NCBI GenBank assembly: GCA_029379385.1
Contig: CM055608.1
Span: 16,986,350-17,050,349, forward strand
DNA from: Quillaja saponaria
Lineage: Eukaryota > Streptophyta > Magnoliopsida > Fabales > Quillajaceae
Direction: 5' to 3'
DNA length: 64,000 bases
How positions within the stretch are numbered: position 1 is the first letter of the stretch; each line of letters opens with the position of its first letter. Below are positions 36,918 through 48,517 of this stretch, one piece after another. Below the pieces are notes generated by a model that was not told the DNA's origin, searched no databases, and worked only from the letters and a program-made list of their open reading frames with translations. Position numbers and translations under genes: made by a program.

Positions 36918-39362
36918 ATCCCCCACTAGATTATAATATAATCCTAATCATGATATCATGCATAGTAGAAAGTGTCTTATAGATTAAACTCTCTATTAAT
37001 GTAATTATTTTAAAGTTCTAATAAAGTAATTGGTGTCCGCAGATTAAACCAATACTCAAATACACACATGATATTATCCAATTATCGTAAGATTCTGAAA
37101 CTATCTCTAGCACAAATATGGCCATGTGCTACTCTTGGATTCATGAATATTTTCAAAGATAACCCTTTAATCTTTGCTAGAAACGGCACCATTTCTATAT
37201 TCATATAGGTGGAGTTACTATATCAAATATTTTTCATTAAGAGTGATATGTGTATCACTCATTCTCCATACATATTCTATTAAGTACTGACATCCTAGAA
37301 TGGGGTTATGCTATTAAAATCGAAATTTAATGCTTTTCCAAGACACAAACAGTAACTTATTATTACCCATTAAACTTTGAAAATAGATTTTACTAAGTCA
37401 AAGTCGGGTTCCCATGACTGGTGTCTTTTTATAAAAGTTTCAGCCCCATTCCACTAGATGTTAGTTTTACTACATTTTTAGGCAGTTTTGGTCAATCTCT
37501 CATTGACAATAAAATTCATTCTTAAATTTGTCTCATAAAACCATAACAACTTATATTCATGTCTAGACATATGATCATAAATTCTTTTATAAGCACACTT
37601 CAAATTGGCTTCAATGTTACAATAGACAAATATAATTAAAAAGTATTGGATGTGGCCGTGAATTTATTTTCACAATAAATTCTCAAATGCTTTCAATCTT
37701 CTTACTAATTGCAACTAAGCAATCAATTTGATTCCATTGTAAAATGATATATAATTGTATTTCTTGCTTGTCCAAGAAGTTACATTGCCTTTCAAGACTC
37801 GCGATTTCACACACTAGCTTCAATGTGTATTCTCCTATTGCACCAAAAATCATTATCAAATAATCTTATTTGGTTTTCTTGGTAGCATATATATTTTCAA
37901 TAACATGTTCACTACCCCATAATTTGAACTATTTCAAAATCAGATTCGGATCCTTCAAAAACAAGAGGTACATGAAAATACTTATAGTAACCCATATAGC
38001 ATACATAACCATCTTATCAATCTAAAAATTATTGAAATTAATGAAGACCAAAATCATGTACACATAATCATGTAATATTGGATACAATAATAGCAATATC
38101 ATATTCACGAAATTTTCTATTAAGAAATTTTATTTTATTTTTAAAAAAAAAAGTAAATGAAAAACTGTGCTTTAAGATGCGGAAACGGAGACTAGCCATA
38201 CCTCCTCTGTGTTTACCCACTTTGTGAAAGATCCACTTTCGAACTTCTCCATGCATCCAATATCTTTTCGTCTTTTCTTGATGTACTTTTTCTTTTTTCT
38301 TTTTTCTTTTTTTAATGAATTGCGTGAAACTAGATGAAATATCCATTTACTTCTCTGTACAACGCTTTCAAGGTGGAACCATGAAAGATTTCATTTTTCT
38401 TCTTCCACATTCTGCCCTTAAAATGCTAACTGACTTCTTGCCTTTCACTTTGAAGCAATTGCAACGATTACCCTTATCTAGGCAAGAAGTGCTGCAAACA
38501 GACTAATTGGTACTTCCCATACTAATTGGGTATCCTCCTTCACTGTCTGATCAATAGCATCAAACTTTTAGGGTATAAAATTTCAGAGCAAATAGAAGAA
38601 TTTGTTAGCCTTCTAAAGAAAACCCCGAGACTTAATCTTCCTTTCTACCTTCAAAAGCAATTCTGCGCCAGCAAATCTAGTAACTGCTCTAGACACTCAG
38701 CAGTTTGCTTATGAAGTGGATTGCTGGGTTCTTCAATATATCACAAGTAGATATTTTTCCTCTCTTCTCAATCATTGTTCACGTAGAACTCTTTTCTTTT
38801 TCATTTTATTTATTTACCAAAAGTGATAAGTCCTTTTCGTGAGAAGGATTCTTCAAAATCTATATTTACAATTCCGTCCTTCTCTTTGCCAAGAAACCAC
38901 TAACAATAACATTCATCCTTATCTTCTTTCTGCAGTCAAAGTACCCCATTCCAATTCCACCTCTCAGCAACCAACAGAGGGCCATCACCAAATACCAAAT
39001 AAATACAGTAACATCATGCCATGAATTTGCTTCCTTTCAATGTTGTTTTGTTTGATTGCAATTCAATTTAAAGGTGTACCTCTTCTCATAATCAATAAAT
39101 AAATGCAAATTAACATCAAAGAAAGTAAATCACCAATTGTATTATGATGCATATATGAAAATCAATTACTTTAATAAAATAAATTTAGGGAAGAAAAACC
39201 TGTGACATCTATACTTATCTTTTCAAATTGAATTTGAAAGCTATCCTTCCGCTCTATCATCAATTTGTGAAATACTAAGAGACAAACCAAGATGAGACAA
39301 ATTTGATCAGTATCTTCAACCACCTTCATAGTACAGTGTCCATTACAATATCTATTTAAGAT

Positions 39363-39753
39363 TGTTAGGAAAAATAATAAAGGATAAGACATAATTTATA
39401 GACTTGAAACGTATTGTTGTTACAACACTGTCTTTAAAGAGATATTGCCATGCATATTCTAATAATTGGGAGATTGTAGACAAGTCTCTTCCAGGATCCA
39501 ACAAGGTCTCTTAGAATATTATTATTTATAATTGTTCTTAACTGCTTATAGAAGTCATCTATATATTAATAATGAATAGTCATGTATTCAACAATCATAA
39601 CTTTTGACATAATAAACTATAACTTTTAATTCATTAGTTATGTTGGTATCAATAAATTATAACTATTGAATTCAATAGTTATATCTTTTCACATACATTA
39701 ATATTCATGAAAAGACATCCCAATTTAGAATTTATATTATAATCTATCCAACA
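39363..39753 (-). repeat. 5' LTR of 3.2-kb element
   Basis: 391 bp, direct repeat of 36526-36917, followed by the ATGAA duplication. The inner flank read on the minus strand, ATCTTAAATAGATATTG, is not a standard primer site. Confidence 0.85.
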
Positions 39754-39758
39754 ATGAA

Positions 39759-40125
39759 GTCATGCATTACTTGAAAAATAAAAAGCTATGAGTAAGGCCA
39801 ATGATTGAGACAAATGGCCTTTTATGATGACTATATTGAGATTCAGTGAGCAATGGATTGGATGGGTTTGTAGAATGCATGTCTACGGTCTCGTATTTTG
39901 TTGGTATTAGAGGATTTCCTTTTGGTTATTTCAAACCATCAAGGGGTTGAGACATGGAGATCTGTTGTCTCCCTATTTAAGTTCTTTGTGCTGAAGTCTT
40001 CTCTCATCTTTTGAAAATTTTTCTGGTCCTATTAGAGAGATCTGGGGTTGGCAGAGTATCTTAGAGGGAAGGAAGGTTCCTACTTGCAAGTTGGTTCAAA
40101 TAATTAGGAGATATTGTGATGAATA
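39759..40125 (+). pseudogene. LINE (L1-type) reverse transcriptase, part 2
   Basis: Continues part 1 with VMHYLKNKK, then WPFMMTILRFSEQWIGWV and FKPSRG (stop) then LCAEVFSHLL. These are counterparts of 'LLHYLK.K', 'WPFL...L...GF...W..W', 'F.PSRGLRQGDPLSPYLF' and 'LCAE.FS.LL'. The catalytic FADD region is not reached. The relic ends in AT-rich sequence near a MITE. Confidence 0.8.
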
Positions 40126-40145
40126 AATAAATAAAAAATTTATCG

Positions 40146-40322
40146 AACGGGTGTTCAAATGATACTTGTTAAGCTTCTATAAATAAAAATTTTGTAACAT
40201 TTATTACAGTAATTGATAATGATTTCAATACTATTTATTGTATAAATTACTACTTGTAGAAAGTTTCAATTTTTAATGATTATATTTATATTAATTTATC
40301 AAGTACCATTTAGACACCCGTT
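40146..40322. mobile_element. MITE with about 27-bp imperfect terminal inverted repeats
   Basis: Left end AACGGGTGTTCAAATGATAC pairs with the right end, whose reverse complement is AACGGGTGTCTAAATGGTAC; both continue TTG(T/A)TAA. Interior is AT-rich and non-coding. Flanks are AT-rich and show no clear duplication, so the superfamily is open. Confidence 0.65.
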
Positions 40323-40329
40323 AAAAAAA

Positions 40330-42875
40330 CTTATAAATAAATATTACTCTATTTTGCAACAAAAAAAAATTGTCTAAAAGTTTGTAATTAAATAAAATAT
40401 GTCATCCAAAAAAATTGTTGTCACCTTAAAATTAATTTATTTTATACATATTATGTCATTATCAATGACGTTTAGCGTGCGGCTTAAACAAAGGGGCCAT
40501 GGGCCCCCTTCCATTAAAAGTATATCTTCTAGCTATTACATATTCTATTCTATAGACTAAAATATGATTTTGTTTGGGAAATGTTCATTTACCCCTAGCT
40601 CTAAATTTTAATTTTTCTTTCTTTCTCCTAAGACTGTTTGTTTTGATGGAAACAAATTTTTTTGAAAAAAAAAAATATTCCTCTTGAATTTTTTTTTTCA
40701 AAGATTCTCTCTATGATATAGCATTATGGAAAATAAAATAAAATTATTTTAGATTAAAAAAACAAAAGAATTTTTTTCCAAACCTTGGAAAAGATGTACG
40801 TAATCTTCAATATTAACCCATCATTAAAACATCAAATAATACAAATAAACAAAGAATAATGCTCCATATGATTGATGCAGTGTTTAAATAGTACATAAAT
40901 CCACAAAGAAAGGCTGGAGTCATGGTAAAGTTACAGAACAAATCTTGATGAAATCTAAACATCAATCGAAGCAATAAAGAACACAAGGGGGAAGCAGTAT
41001 TTGAACACCATACTATAAGTGATAGAAAGAGCTTTAGGCTCAAACTTCACTATCAATCTTCTATCCTCCAATCTGCTCCTCTTAAATTTTCTTTTTTCGT
41101 CACTTCTGCAACAAAAAACAAGTTTCAAAACATATAAAATCATTTTGAAACACTTGGTTTGATCATTTGTAGAAAATTGAAAACTTTTGGAAACTTTGAA
41201 ATTCTTTTTGAAAAATTTAAATCTAAAGACGGAAAATTGAGTATATACACCTACTTTCTTGGTAAAAATGAAGTTTGCTGGAGGGATAATGTACGAAGCC
41301 CATTTGATACTCTGACCAATTGATCTATTACAACTTCAAGTAGTGGGCCGAATGTAAATGATGGGCCATTCCATTTTGGGGTCTAATGGACAATATTTGT
41401 TTTCTTTGATAACTTGGTCAATTTTATTTTACATTATTTTCCTTGCAGGAGTAAATTTCCCTTTTCTCATCATCCCATATCTCGATTGATTTTGAATTTA
41501 TTATTTGGAGTTAAATTCTCAAACTCTAACTATTGTAGTATTCTCTTTCAAAGACTTATTACCTCGATTAATCTTGTTTTATGATTAAATTAGAGTCTAA
41601 GATGTGATTGAATTTCTTCCTTCGAGTTCTATTTTTCTATAAGATTCATTTTTTTTTCTCATTTTATTAATTTTTACATAGCAGTTGGTCATGTCCGAAC
41701 CAACTTATACATACTTCGATTGATTATCTTTCTAATCCAGTCCAACGCAGATCATCCATGTATGGACTAAAAAATTTATGTAGATTTTGTTCTCCATTAT
41801 CTTTCTCAAAGAGATTCGAACATAAAAACAGCAAATAGAACATATCTTTTTCATCACCAAGCTAACTCTTTATTTATTTATTTTTTTTATCATCATGTAC
41901 ATAGAAACGTTATTTTTCGATTCAATTACTAGCTTTTTCTATTATCGTCATCTATATGTAGTACTAGGAAATTCAAATTATAAACCTAGCTATAATTTCA
42001 TAGAATCTTGTCTGATTTCGTCCATTCAAGAGACTAGTATTTGGTAAACCCTCTTTTGGGAAAGATAAAATAAATCCAAATAAAACACTTGTTCATTGAC
42101 TGTCGTTTACCACGTCTTTAATTTGACCTCTTACCCGACCAGCTTCAATCAACTTGATCTCCCATTACTATGTTAATTGATTGCATTTTAATATTAATTT
42201 CCTAATCCTTTTTGACCCTTCTGTTTCATCAATTATTAAATATGAAGTTGGGCCACTTCTTCATATACTATTATTTTTGAGAAACAAAAAAGAAACCAAT
42301 TATATATAAAGCCATTAATTAATAATTGTCTGTGTTTATGTTTGACATGGTGGACTTCTCTGTTGATACATATGCAATGATTTACTTGATCTAGAAAAAA
42401 AGAAAAAAAAAAAAAAGAAATAACGTCGATAGTAAGAATTATTCTTTTATACATTAGAAAAAACAATAAAAATATATATGAAAACTGAAAACTATATATT
42501 AGTTCATTTTGGATATGAATATTAGTTCATTTTACAAATAGAACTAAAGAATGTGGAGATAAAACGTCTAAATTGCTTAGGTCTGTTGAGATTTTATAAT
42601 TTTTATTTATTTTTGGTAATTTAATTCCATTTCAACCAAAAAAAAAAATTAAAACAAAGAAGTAAATGTAATTCTACCTTACTGATATTTCTTTTTTTTT
42701 TTAGCAGGAGATAAAACGAAATAAATATTAATTGATTTCAACATTACAAATTTTACTTCAATTTTCATTTTTTTTTCTTTTTATCTTATTGCCTTTTTTT
42801 CTTTTTTTCTTTTTTTGGTAGGATTATTGCCTTTCCAAACTAGAGAAAAGAAAGTTAAAATCTCTCATATTACTT
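40330..42875. other. No established gene; AT-rich spacer with one exon candidate
   Basis: Apart from the candidate at 40955-41125, I see only AT-rich sequence and homopolymer runs (40664-40700, 42395-42420). A cluster of TGGGCY words lies on both strands at 41299-41304, 41346-41351 and 41364-41369 (as agccca, tgggcc, tgggcc), the 'site II' motif of many plant promoters, upstream of that candidate in the minus direction. Confidence 0.3.
40955..41125 (-). CDS. Candidate last exon of a small unknown gene (weak)
   Basis: The minus strand has a good splice acceptor: TTTTTTGTTGCAG just before 41105. An open frame follows (SDEKRKFKRSRLEDRR, then KFEPKALSITYSM, hydrophobic tail CFPLVFFIASIDV, stop at 40955). 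Basic N-terminal part, possible membrane-type C-terminus. Promoter-like TGGGCY words lie 180-260 bases upstream. I recognise no family, and the exon may be a chance frame. A different overlapping minus frame extends to 40813. Confidence 0.2.
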   Translation of the reverse strand, partial: KLVFCCRSDEKRKFKRSRLEDRRLIVKFEPKALSITYSMVFKYCFPLVFFIASIDV

Positions 42876-42883
42876 TTATTTTT

Positions 42884-43014
42884 GGGTGGTGCTATGTGCA
42901 TTAGCTAATGTTGTTAGGTGGACTATAAAATAAAAAGATGTAGTGGTTTTGTTTTTGTCTTCTAGTGCATTTGTAGTGCACCTAATAATATTTATAGTCT
43001 ACATAACAATGCCC
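42884..43014. mobile_element. 131-bp MITE (hAT-like) with perfect 8-bp target duplication
   Basis: Ends GGGTGGTGCTATGT and (reverse) GGGCATTGTTATGT. An inner pair TTGTTAGGTGGACTATAAA / TTGTTATGTAGACTATAAA also forms an inverted repeat. TTATTTTT lies on both sides (42876-42883 and 43015-43022). An 8-bp duplication is the hAT hallmark, although this one is low-complexity. Confidence 0.7.
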
Positions 43015-43220
43015 TTATTTTTTTCACTTTTTCTTTCTTTTATTTTCTTTCCTTGCATAATTTTCCCTAAGCAAAGAATGAAAATCAATATCTATTTAAG
43101 CTTGTGAGATATTTGTGAAGAATTCAGATTGAGTTCAATTTGTTTTCTTAAAGAGTCAATCTTGAGCTTTAATTTTGAGCTTGTTATAAGTAAAAAGAGC
43201 CATAGCTCAATCTTTCTAAA

Positions 43221-44679
43221 TGTCAATGTGATAACTCCAACATTTCTAACTTAAGCTTCACATTCCTTATAATTCATAAGTCTTTCCCCTTGAAACCAAT
43301 TAATTGGTATTAAGAATGAGGCTCCAACATGGTAATAAACATGGGTTATGGGCTCCTCTATGGTCCAACACTTTGGCTCGGTGTCACAACTTGAAATCGT
43401 GCTAAACTCCATGTCCTAAGTAAGGGGGAAGAGTGCCAATGTGGTAATTTACAAATCTCTAACTTAAAGGAGCTTCACACTCTTAATAAGTCTATAAGTA
43501 TCTCCACTTACACTACAATAAAATCTCTTAACATATCATATACAGATAACTTGAAAATTTATAAACTTCTCCTCTCACAATCCTACAATTACAGACGAAG
43601 AACTTGAAAAGTGCTCGCTGAATGGCTTAAGAATCTTGCAAGTCGGCATATTTACGATGATACTATGATATCAATGGTTTTAGGATACATGCAACGTTAA
43701 TAGTTTTAGGTTTCACACATAGAAGTATGAAGAGAATAAGAAAACCATGAATAGTGGACTTTGTGTCAAAGGGGAATGTGAACTTGATTTTTCTAGAATG
43801 TTAACAAAAATCATGGAGACATGATTTAAATATCTATTATTGAATCCGTTTGACAATGGTTTATATGGTATGCATGACAATATTTAACCTGGTCACCTTT
43901 TCTACTCTTGGAGGTTTGGCATGTATTGAACCTGCTGTTCATTATATGCAAAGGAATGCTAATAATAATGTTTTATAGTTTGAATTCAGGACAGGGCTAC
44001 TACATCGGCTAGTCGACAAAATGACTCCAATTCCAATCAAGATAACACAAGTCTAGGCAACCAGTGATCTTATAATTTCATTTTGTAATGTTATGAAATG
44101 TGTTTTGGATTATGTTGTCGTGAAGCTTGTTGGATTAAATGATATTAAGAAATTTAGATTTAGATTGAATAATGTTATGAATTTATTATTTTGGAGTTAT
44201 GAATACGATTTGCAAAACTACATGCTTAGAAAAAGTTTTATTTGCCCCAAGGTTTTTTTGGGAAATTAATTACAATTTAATTAAATAAAATTTTTTATTT
44301 AAAAAGAAGGATTTTAGACGAATCAACTAGAAACAAAAGATCAGACGAAAACTTTCGTATCTGGTAAAAATAAACAAATACAAATTCTTTTAGTTTCAGG
44401 AACATTATTTCCATCTCAAAAATAGTGCCACCTGTGACACTTATTTAGATATGAAAATCAAAAGTCTTTACTTGATCGTCAGAGACAAACTGTGTCTGTC
44501 TCTACTTCTGTCTCTAATAATGATTATTATTAGCTACGGAGACTTTATGTATTAAAATTATTATCTAAGACAGAGGCTATGTGATATTAATGTATAAAAT
44601 ATGGATGTTTGTGGATTTTTAGTTTAGAGATATGTTTTTCTTGTAGTGTCAATATTAATTGATTTTGAAGAAGGTGACA
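43221..44679 (+). mobile_element. TRIM-like element, split by a CACTA insertion
   Basis: LTR-like copy 1 (43221-43328) starts TGTCAATGTG and ends CTCCAACA. It is followed by TGGTAATAAAC, a degraded copia-type PBS. After about 100 bases a polypurine tract AAGTAAGGGGGAAGAG abuts copy 2 (43434-43510), which starts TGCCAATGTG. Copy 2 resumes after the CACTA element at 44649 and ends near 44679. Flanks CTAAA and CTAAT resemble a 5-bp duplication. Without the insertion the element would be about 320 bp, in the TRIM size class. Confidence 0.5.
43511..44648. mobile_element. 1.1-kb non-autonomous CACTA element
   Basis: Left CACTACAATAAAA and right TTTTTCTTGTAGTG form terminal inverted repeats (one mismatch in 13). 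The flanking 3-bp target is TTA on the left and TCA on the right. Subterminal 'gagacaaactgtgtctgtctc' type words are near 44480-44515. No coding. It lies in the second LTR-like copy of a TRIM candidate. Confidence 0.7.
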
Positions 44680-47600
44680 CTAATTTTAGTAAGCTTGCAA
44701 GTCATATTAGTTTAATATTGAATATTTTTATTGTTTATACATAAATTTATAATTGTTGGGGAGGTACTAACTTGACTATCCCAAAAGTATAAAGTAATTG
44801 AATGTATACTGGGGGGATAAGTTCCATCAATTAAGGTAATATCAATTAAAGGACTATTTCAGCCAAGGTTTAGTCCCATTATAAAATATGGACATGTCAA
44901 ATACGTAAGGCATATTTAAACATGCCCGCGTACATTCCACGTTTTCAACTAATTGTCCTGGTCTTAATATAAAGTTTTAAGTTGTAATTAAAGTGATGCA
45001 CCACTTGGCGGAATCTAGTCAAAAGTCAAAATAACCAAGTCATCCACTAATCCTAAATAGTATCATTTTGCAAAGGCAAATTTCAATTTTACCACATGCA
45101 TTTCATGTATATATTATGAATTTTAAAACTGATTAGCTTGCTAATTAATTGGCCTAAAGCCACTACTAAGAATAATAAAATTCCACCAGCAACCATAATC
45201 AAGTCCTTTGACATTTGCAACCAAACGATTTCTAATAAAAACAAAAAATGTGAAGCACCTCGTGGGGGTTAGTTTTATTTTCTATTCGTTGATTTTCAGG
45301 GTTCAAATATTTTTAGAAGATAGTAATAAGTAAAACTTTCATAAATTTTTATTTCTGATATAAATGACATGCATTTAATCGTATTAAATATAAATAAAAT
45401 TCGTGATGACATACACGAGCATTCTTATTAAAACACAATAATTTCAAGCTTCTACCTACAAATTAAGACACTCAACAAGTTGAGTGGATAACCAATTACT
45501 TGTTTTCATGACAGTCGTGTTTATACCACAGCAATAACGTTATACATAAAGATAAGTAATTTACATTAAATTTACTGAAGATGTAATAGAAAAATAAAGA
45601 ACAGTAAGATATAGAACGAAAATAATTCAATGTTGCTACAGGTCGACGTCTAAATAAAATTGGAACACGCTTATTCTGATGCATAAAAGATTATAATATA
45701 GAATAAAGGAACTGAATAAAATAATAGGAATAAGAATGAAGTGCTCTCGCATTTTTATGTCTTCAAACTACTTTATATAATATACTATACACCACGTGAT
45801 TAAGATGTTCATTGTGATGGCTCCAATAAATGGAGTTTGTACGTGCAAGTGAATGTGAAAGGAGTAAAAAGAGACAAATCAATGTGAGGCTTAAATGGAA
45901 GTTTAATTACGAAAAAGGAGTTAGAGGACTACATTTTTGGAGAGTGTTTCGTTTTTCTGGGCTGTGTAAGGAGACAAAGATTACTGAAATAATATTCTAT
46001 CAATTGTTACGAGAAATATGACGATTTTGAATAGAATTTTATAACTTCAATCACACTTCACACCGAATAATTATGGTGTGAATAAAATTTTCATAGGTGC
46101 GAATCGGGAAGAGTCAGATTCATTTCCTTCTCTAAAACAACTTTGAAACAACATTCATCATTAATTTTTTTTATTTTTTTTCCCTTTCTCAATTTCCAGG
46201 TTGTTTTGCCTTTCTAAAAAAAAATGCTGTCATAAAAGTTGTTCACTTTCTTCTTTGGGAGTTGTTGTACATTTGGTTCGATTTACATTTATCTTTATAG
46301 GAGTATTTATGATAATTTCGATGAATATGTGCCTGGAAACTATTTTAAGTGAATAATCAAACGACTATAAATAACTTTTGGGTTATTAGTTCAAACTTTG
46401 CAATGATTATGGTTTAAATATAAAAATAAGAGAAAATGAAAATACATAACATAAATGCAAAAAGTAAAGATAAATATACATGCAACAAGAAGTAATTTGC
46501 TTGATTGGTTATTGAACTTCTGTAAGAGTAATCGAGGCTACTAATATTTATAGTCTTTAGAATAAATAGCAGGTCCTAATTAATAATTATGACAAACAAC
46601 ACACTAATTGTACTTTTAAAGCATATGCCTAACTATCACTTTAAATAGCAGTTTAGCCTTTCGATCTCCCATCTTATCACAACCAACTTTTATTTCGGCC
46701 CATGTAGCTAGACTTGAATTCGGTATGTACCACTTAGTTTTTTTTAGAATGTCAACAATGCTCCTCCATATATATAACCTCTTGTCAATGGGTAATACAG
46801 GACTTAATCCAAAAAACCAACACTTGATTAGATGTTGTTCATGGGCTTCTTGACTCCTTGGTAAATTATTTCCTTCTTATTGAACATCCTAATTTTTCAT
46901 CCCCAATCATAGGTCTAGTGTTTATGACTTTTCTGCCTGAGATGAGCAAATTTACCCATTTAGTACCTTGAAAAAACTCTTATTCAAGAACAACCTAATT
47001 GTATAACTTTTCATACCTGGCCTATTGAAGAATCAGACTTCTATACTTGAGGGAACCATATACTTTTGGTTCCTAATACTCGTTTCCATAAACTAGAGAT
47101 TATTTATTTACTTAGGCTCTCTTTTCAACCAATAGAGGCTAGCATTGTACTTCTACTACTTGTTTCTAGTCTAAGAGTCATAATGTATTTCATTTTCCCT
47201 ATATCCCATAACGCTTACCATTCCTAACATGACCGCACTTTTCGATCTAACAAATTGTCTTTTAAGGATTTGGGCAAAACACCTATTTTGGACTTCTTAA
47301 AACGTGCTACAAAGTTTTGGCTAACTCACCTGCCATTTGTTTTATTTTGGCCAAATGGGCCATAGTTATTTCAGGTTATGTTCTATAAAACTAGGTTTGG
47401 AACATCCTTTCCATATGAGACCAGTTTCGAGCCAAATTAGGGAGTAAGGACACATATTAATTAAAAGCGACTCCTAGGGAAACACAACTATGTACGACTG
47501 GCATCCTTATTGGATAAAGTGACCTTATAAAATACTTTTTAAAATTATTTGCTTTTCACTATGCATATATTGTTAATATACTATTTATATTCTTGGATGC

Positions 47601-48049
47601 TTTAACATTGGAACTTATATTTTTCTTTTTCTTTTTCATTTTGTTATAAAAGAAAAAACTTGTTAGAGATGAAAATTATGAAAAAACAAAGAGTCACAAT
47701 TTATATATATATATATATATTGTGTGTGTAAAATCCTAAATGCTTAACTAGGAATGATTTTAACCTAGAATAAGAAAGAGTATTTATAGGACATGAGTTT
47801 TTGATTGATGCTTTCTTTTCATTTAAGTTAATTGTACGTGTAGAGGAAGTTAAATACAATTCAAAAGAAGATCATCAACAAAAAACTCACCTCCAAAGTC
47901 AATTAGATTAAACTAATAGGAATCTTATAACTATTACGATTGACAAAATAGAGAAAGAATAATGTAACTGAATTAATCCATACTTCAACAAACTTTAAAA
48001 TGATATTTTAAAAAAATTAAAAATACACCACATTCATTTAAGATGGTGA
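44680..48049. other. No gene recognised; AT-rich spacer
   Basis: Short frames at 45496-45684 and 45830-46021 have no family resemblance. 46640-47480 is somewhat richer in C and T and looks like ordinary old repeat DNA without readable domains. A (TA)n(TG)n microsatellite lies at 47702-47730. Confidence 0.4.
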
Positions 48050-48503
48050 TATTAGAAATTTCATGTGTGAGCTGTCATTAATTCTATGATTTTGGTTTTG
48101 ATCAAAACGGGTTTAAGGTTTAGTCCAATTAAGACAGGCTGGTAATAGCCCATTTAGTTTATGTAATTATTTGGATAAGGCTCAAGCACACATTTTTGAG
48201 TTAGATGTGAATTGACAGTTAGTGTAGGCTGAGTGCCTTAAGAAGTCTTTAATGGGAGGACTTTTAGAGTTTGAGCATAAATAGGTTAGGTCCCTTATCC
48301 TTTCTTAGTCGGTGTATCGTTACCCATTGAGAGCTGCTAGTAGATAAAAAGTATGGAGAGGAAGACTTAGCAGTCTCATGATTCAATCATGGAGTGCTTA
48401 ATTAAGGATTTATCTATTTTGTTGCTATGACTTAATTAGGTATGTAAATATTTATAATTATTATGTTCTATATTCTTGTATAAAATCCTATAATTAACTT
48501 ACA
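48050..48503 (+). repeat. 5' LTR of copia element
   Basis: 454 bp, direct repeat of 54513-54994, with landmarks 'tgattttggttttgatcaaa', 'gtgccttaagaagtcttta' and 'ttataattattatgttcta'. Many substitutions separate the pair, so the insertion is old. Confidence 0.9.
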
Positions 48504-48505
48504 TT

Positions 48506-48517
48506 TGGTATTAGAGC
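48506..48517 (+). promoter_or_regulatory. Primer-binding site (initiator tRNA-Met)
   Basis: TGGTATTAGAGC is one base from the copia consensus TGGTATCAGAGC and lies two bases after the LTR end. Confidence 0.85.

Larger units (their letters stand above)
36526..39753 (-). mobile_element. 3.2-kb non-autonomous LTR retrotransposon with ATGAA target duplication
   Basis: Direct repeats 36526-36917 and 39363-39753 both start TGTTAGGAAA and end TATCCAACA. ATGAA immediately precedes the first (36521-36525) and follows the second (39754-39758). The host LINE frame reads continuously when the insert is skipped. Next to the left LTR, the minus strand reads ATCTAGTGGGGGATTG, a polypurine tract, so the element is on the minus strand. 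No recognisable PBS lies beside the right LTR. The 2.4-kb interior (36918-39362) has no pol motif. Open frames around 38068-39024 match nothing I know and could be captured or leader sequence. Confidence 0.85.

Noticed and set aside
46640..47480. Possible gene region because of slightly higher C+T content
   Set aside because: All six frames are stop-rich and no splice-bounded open exon is apparent.
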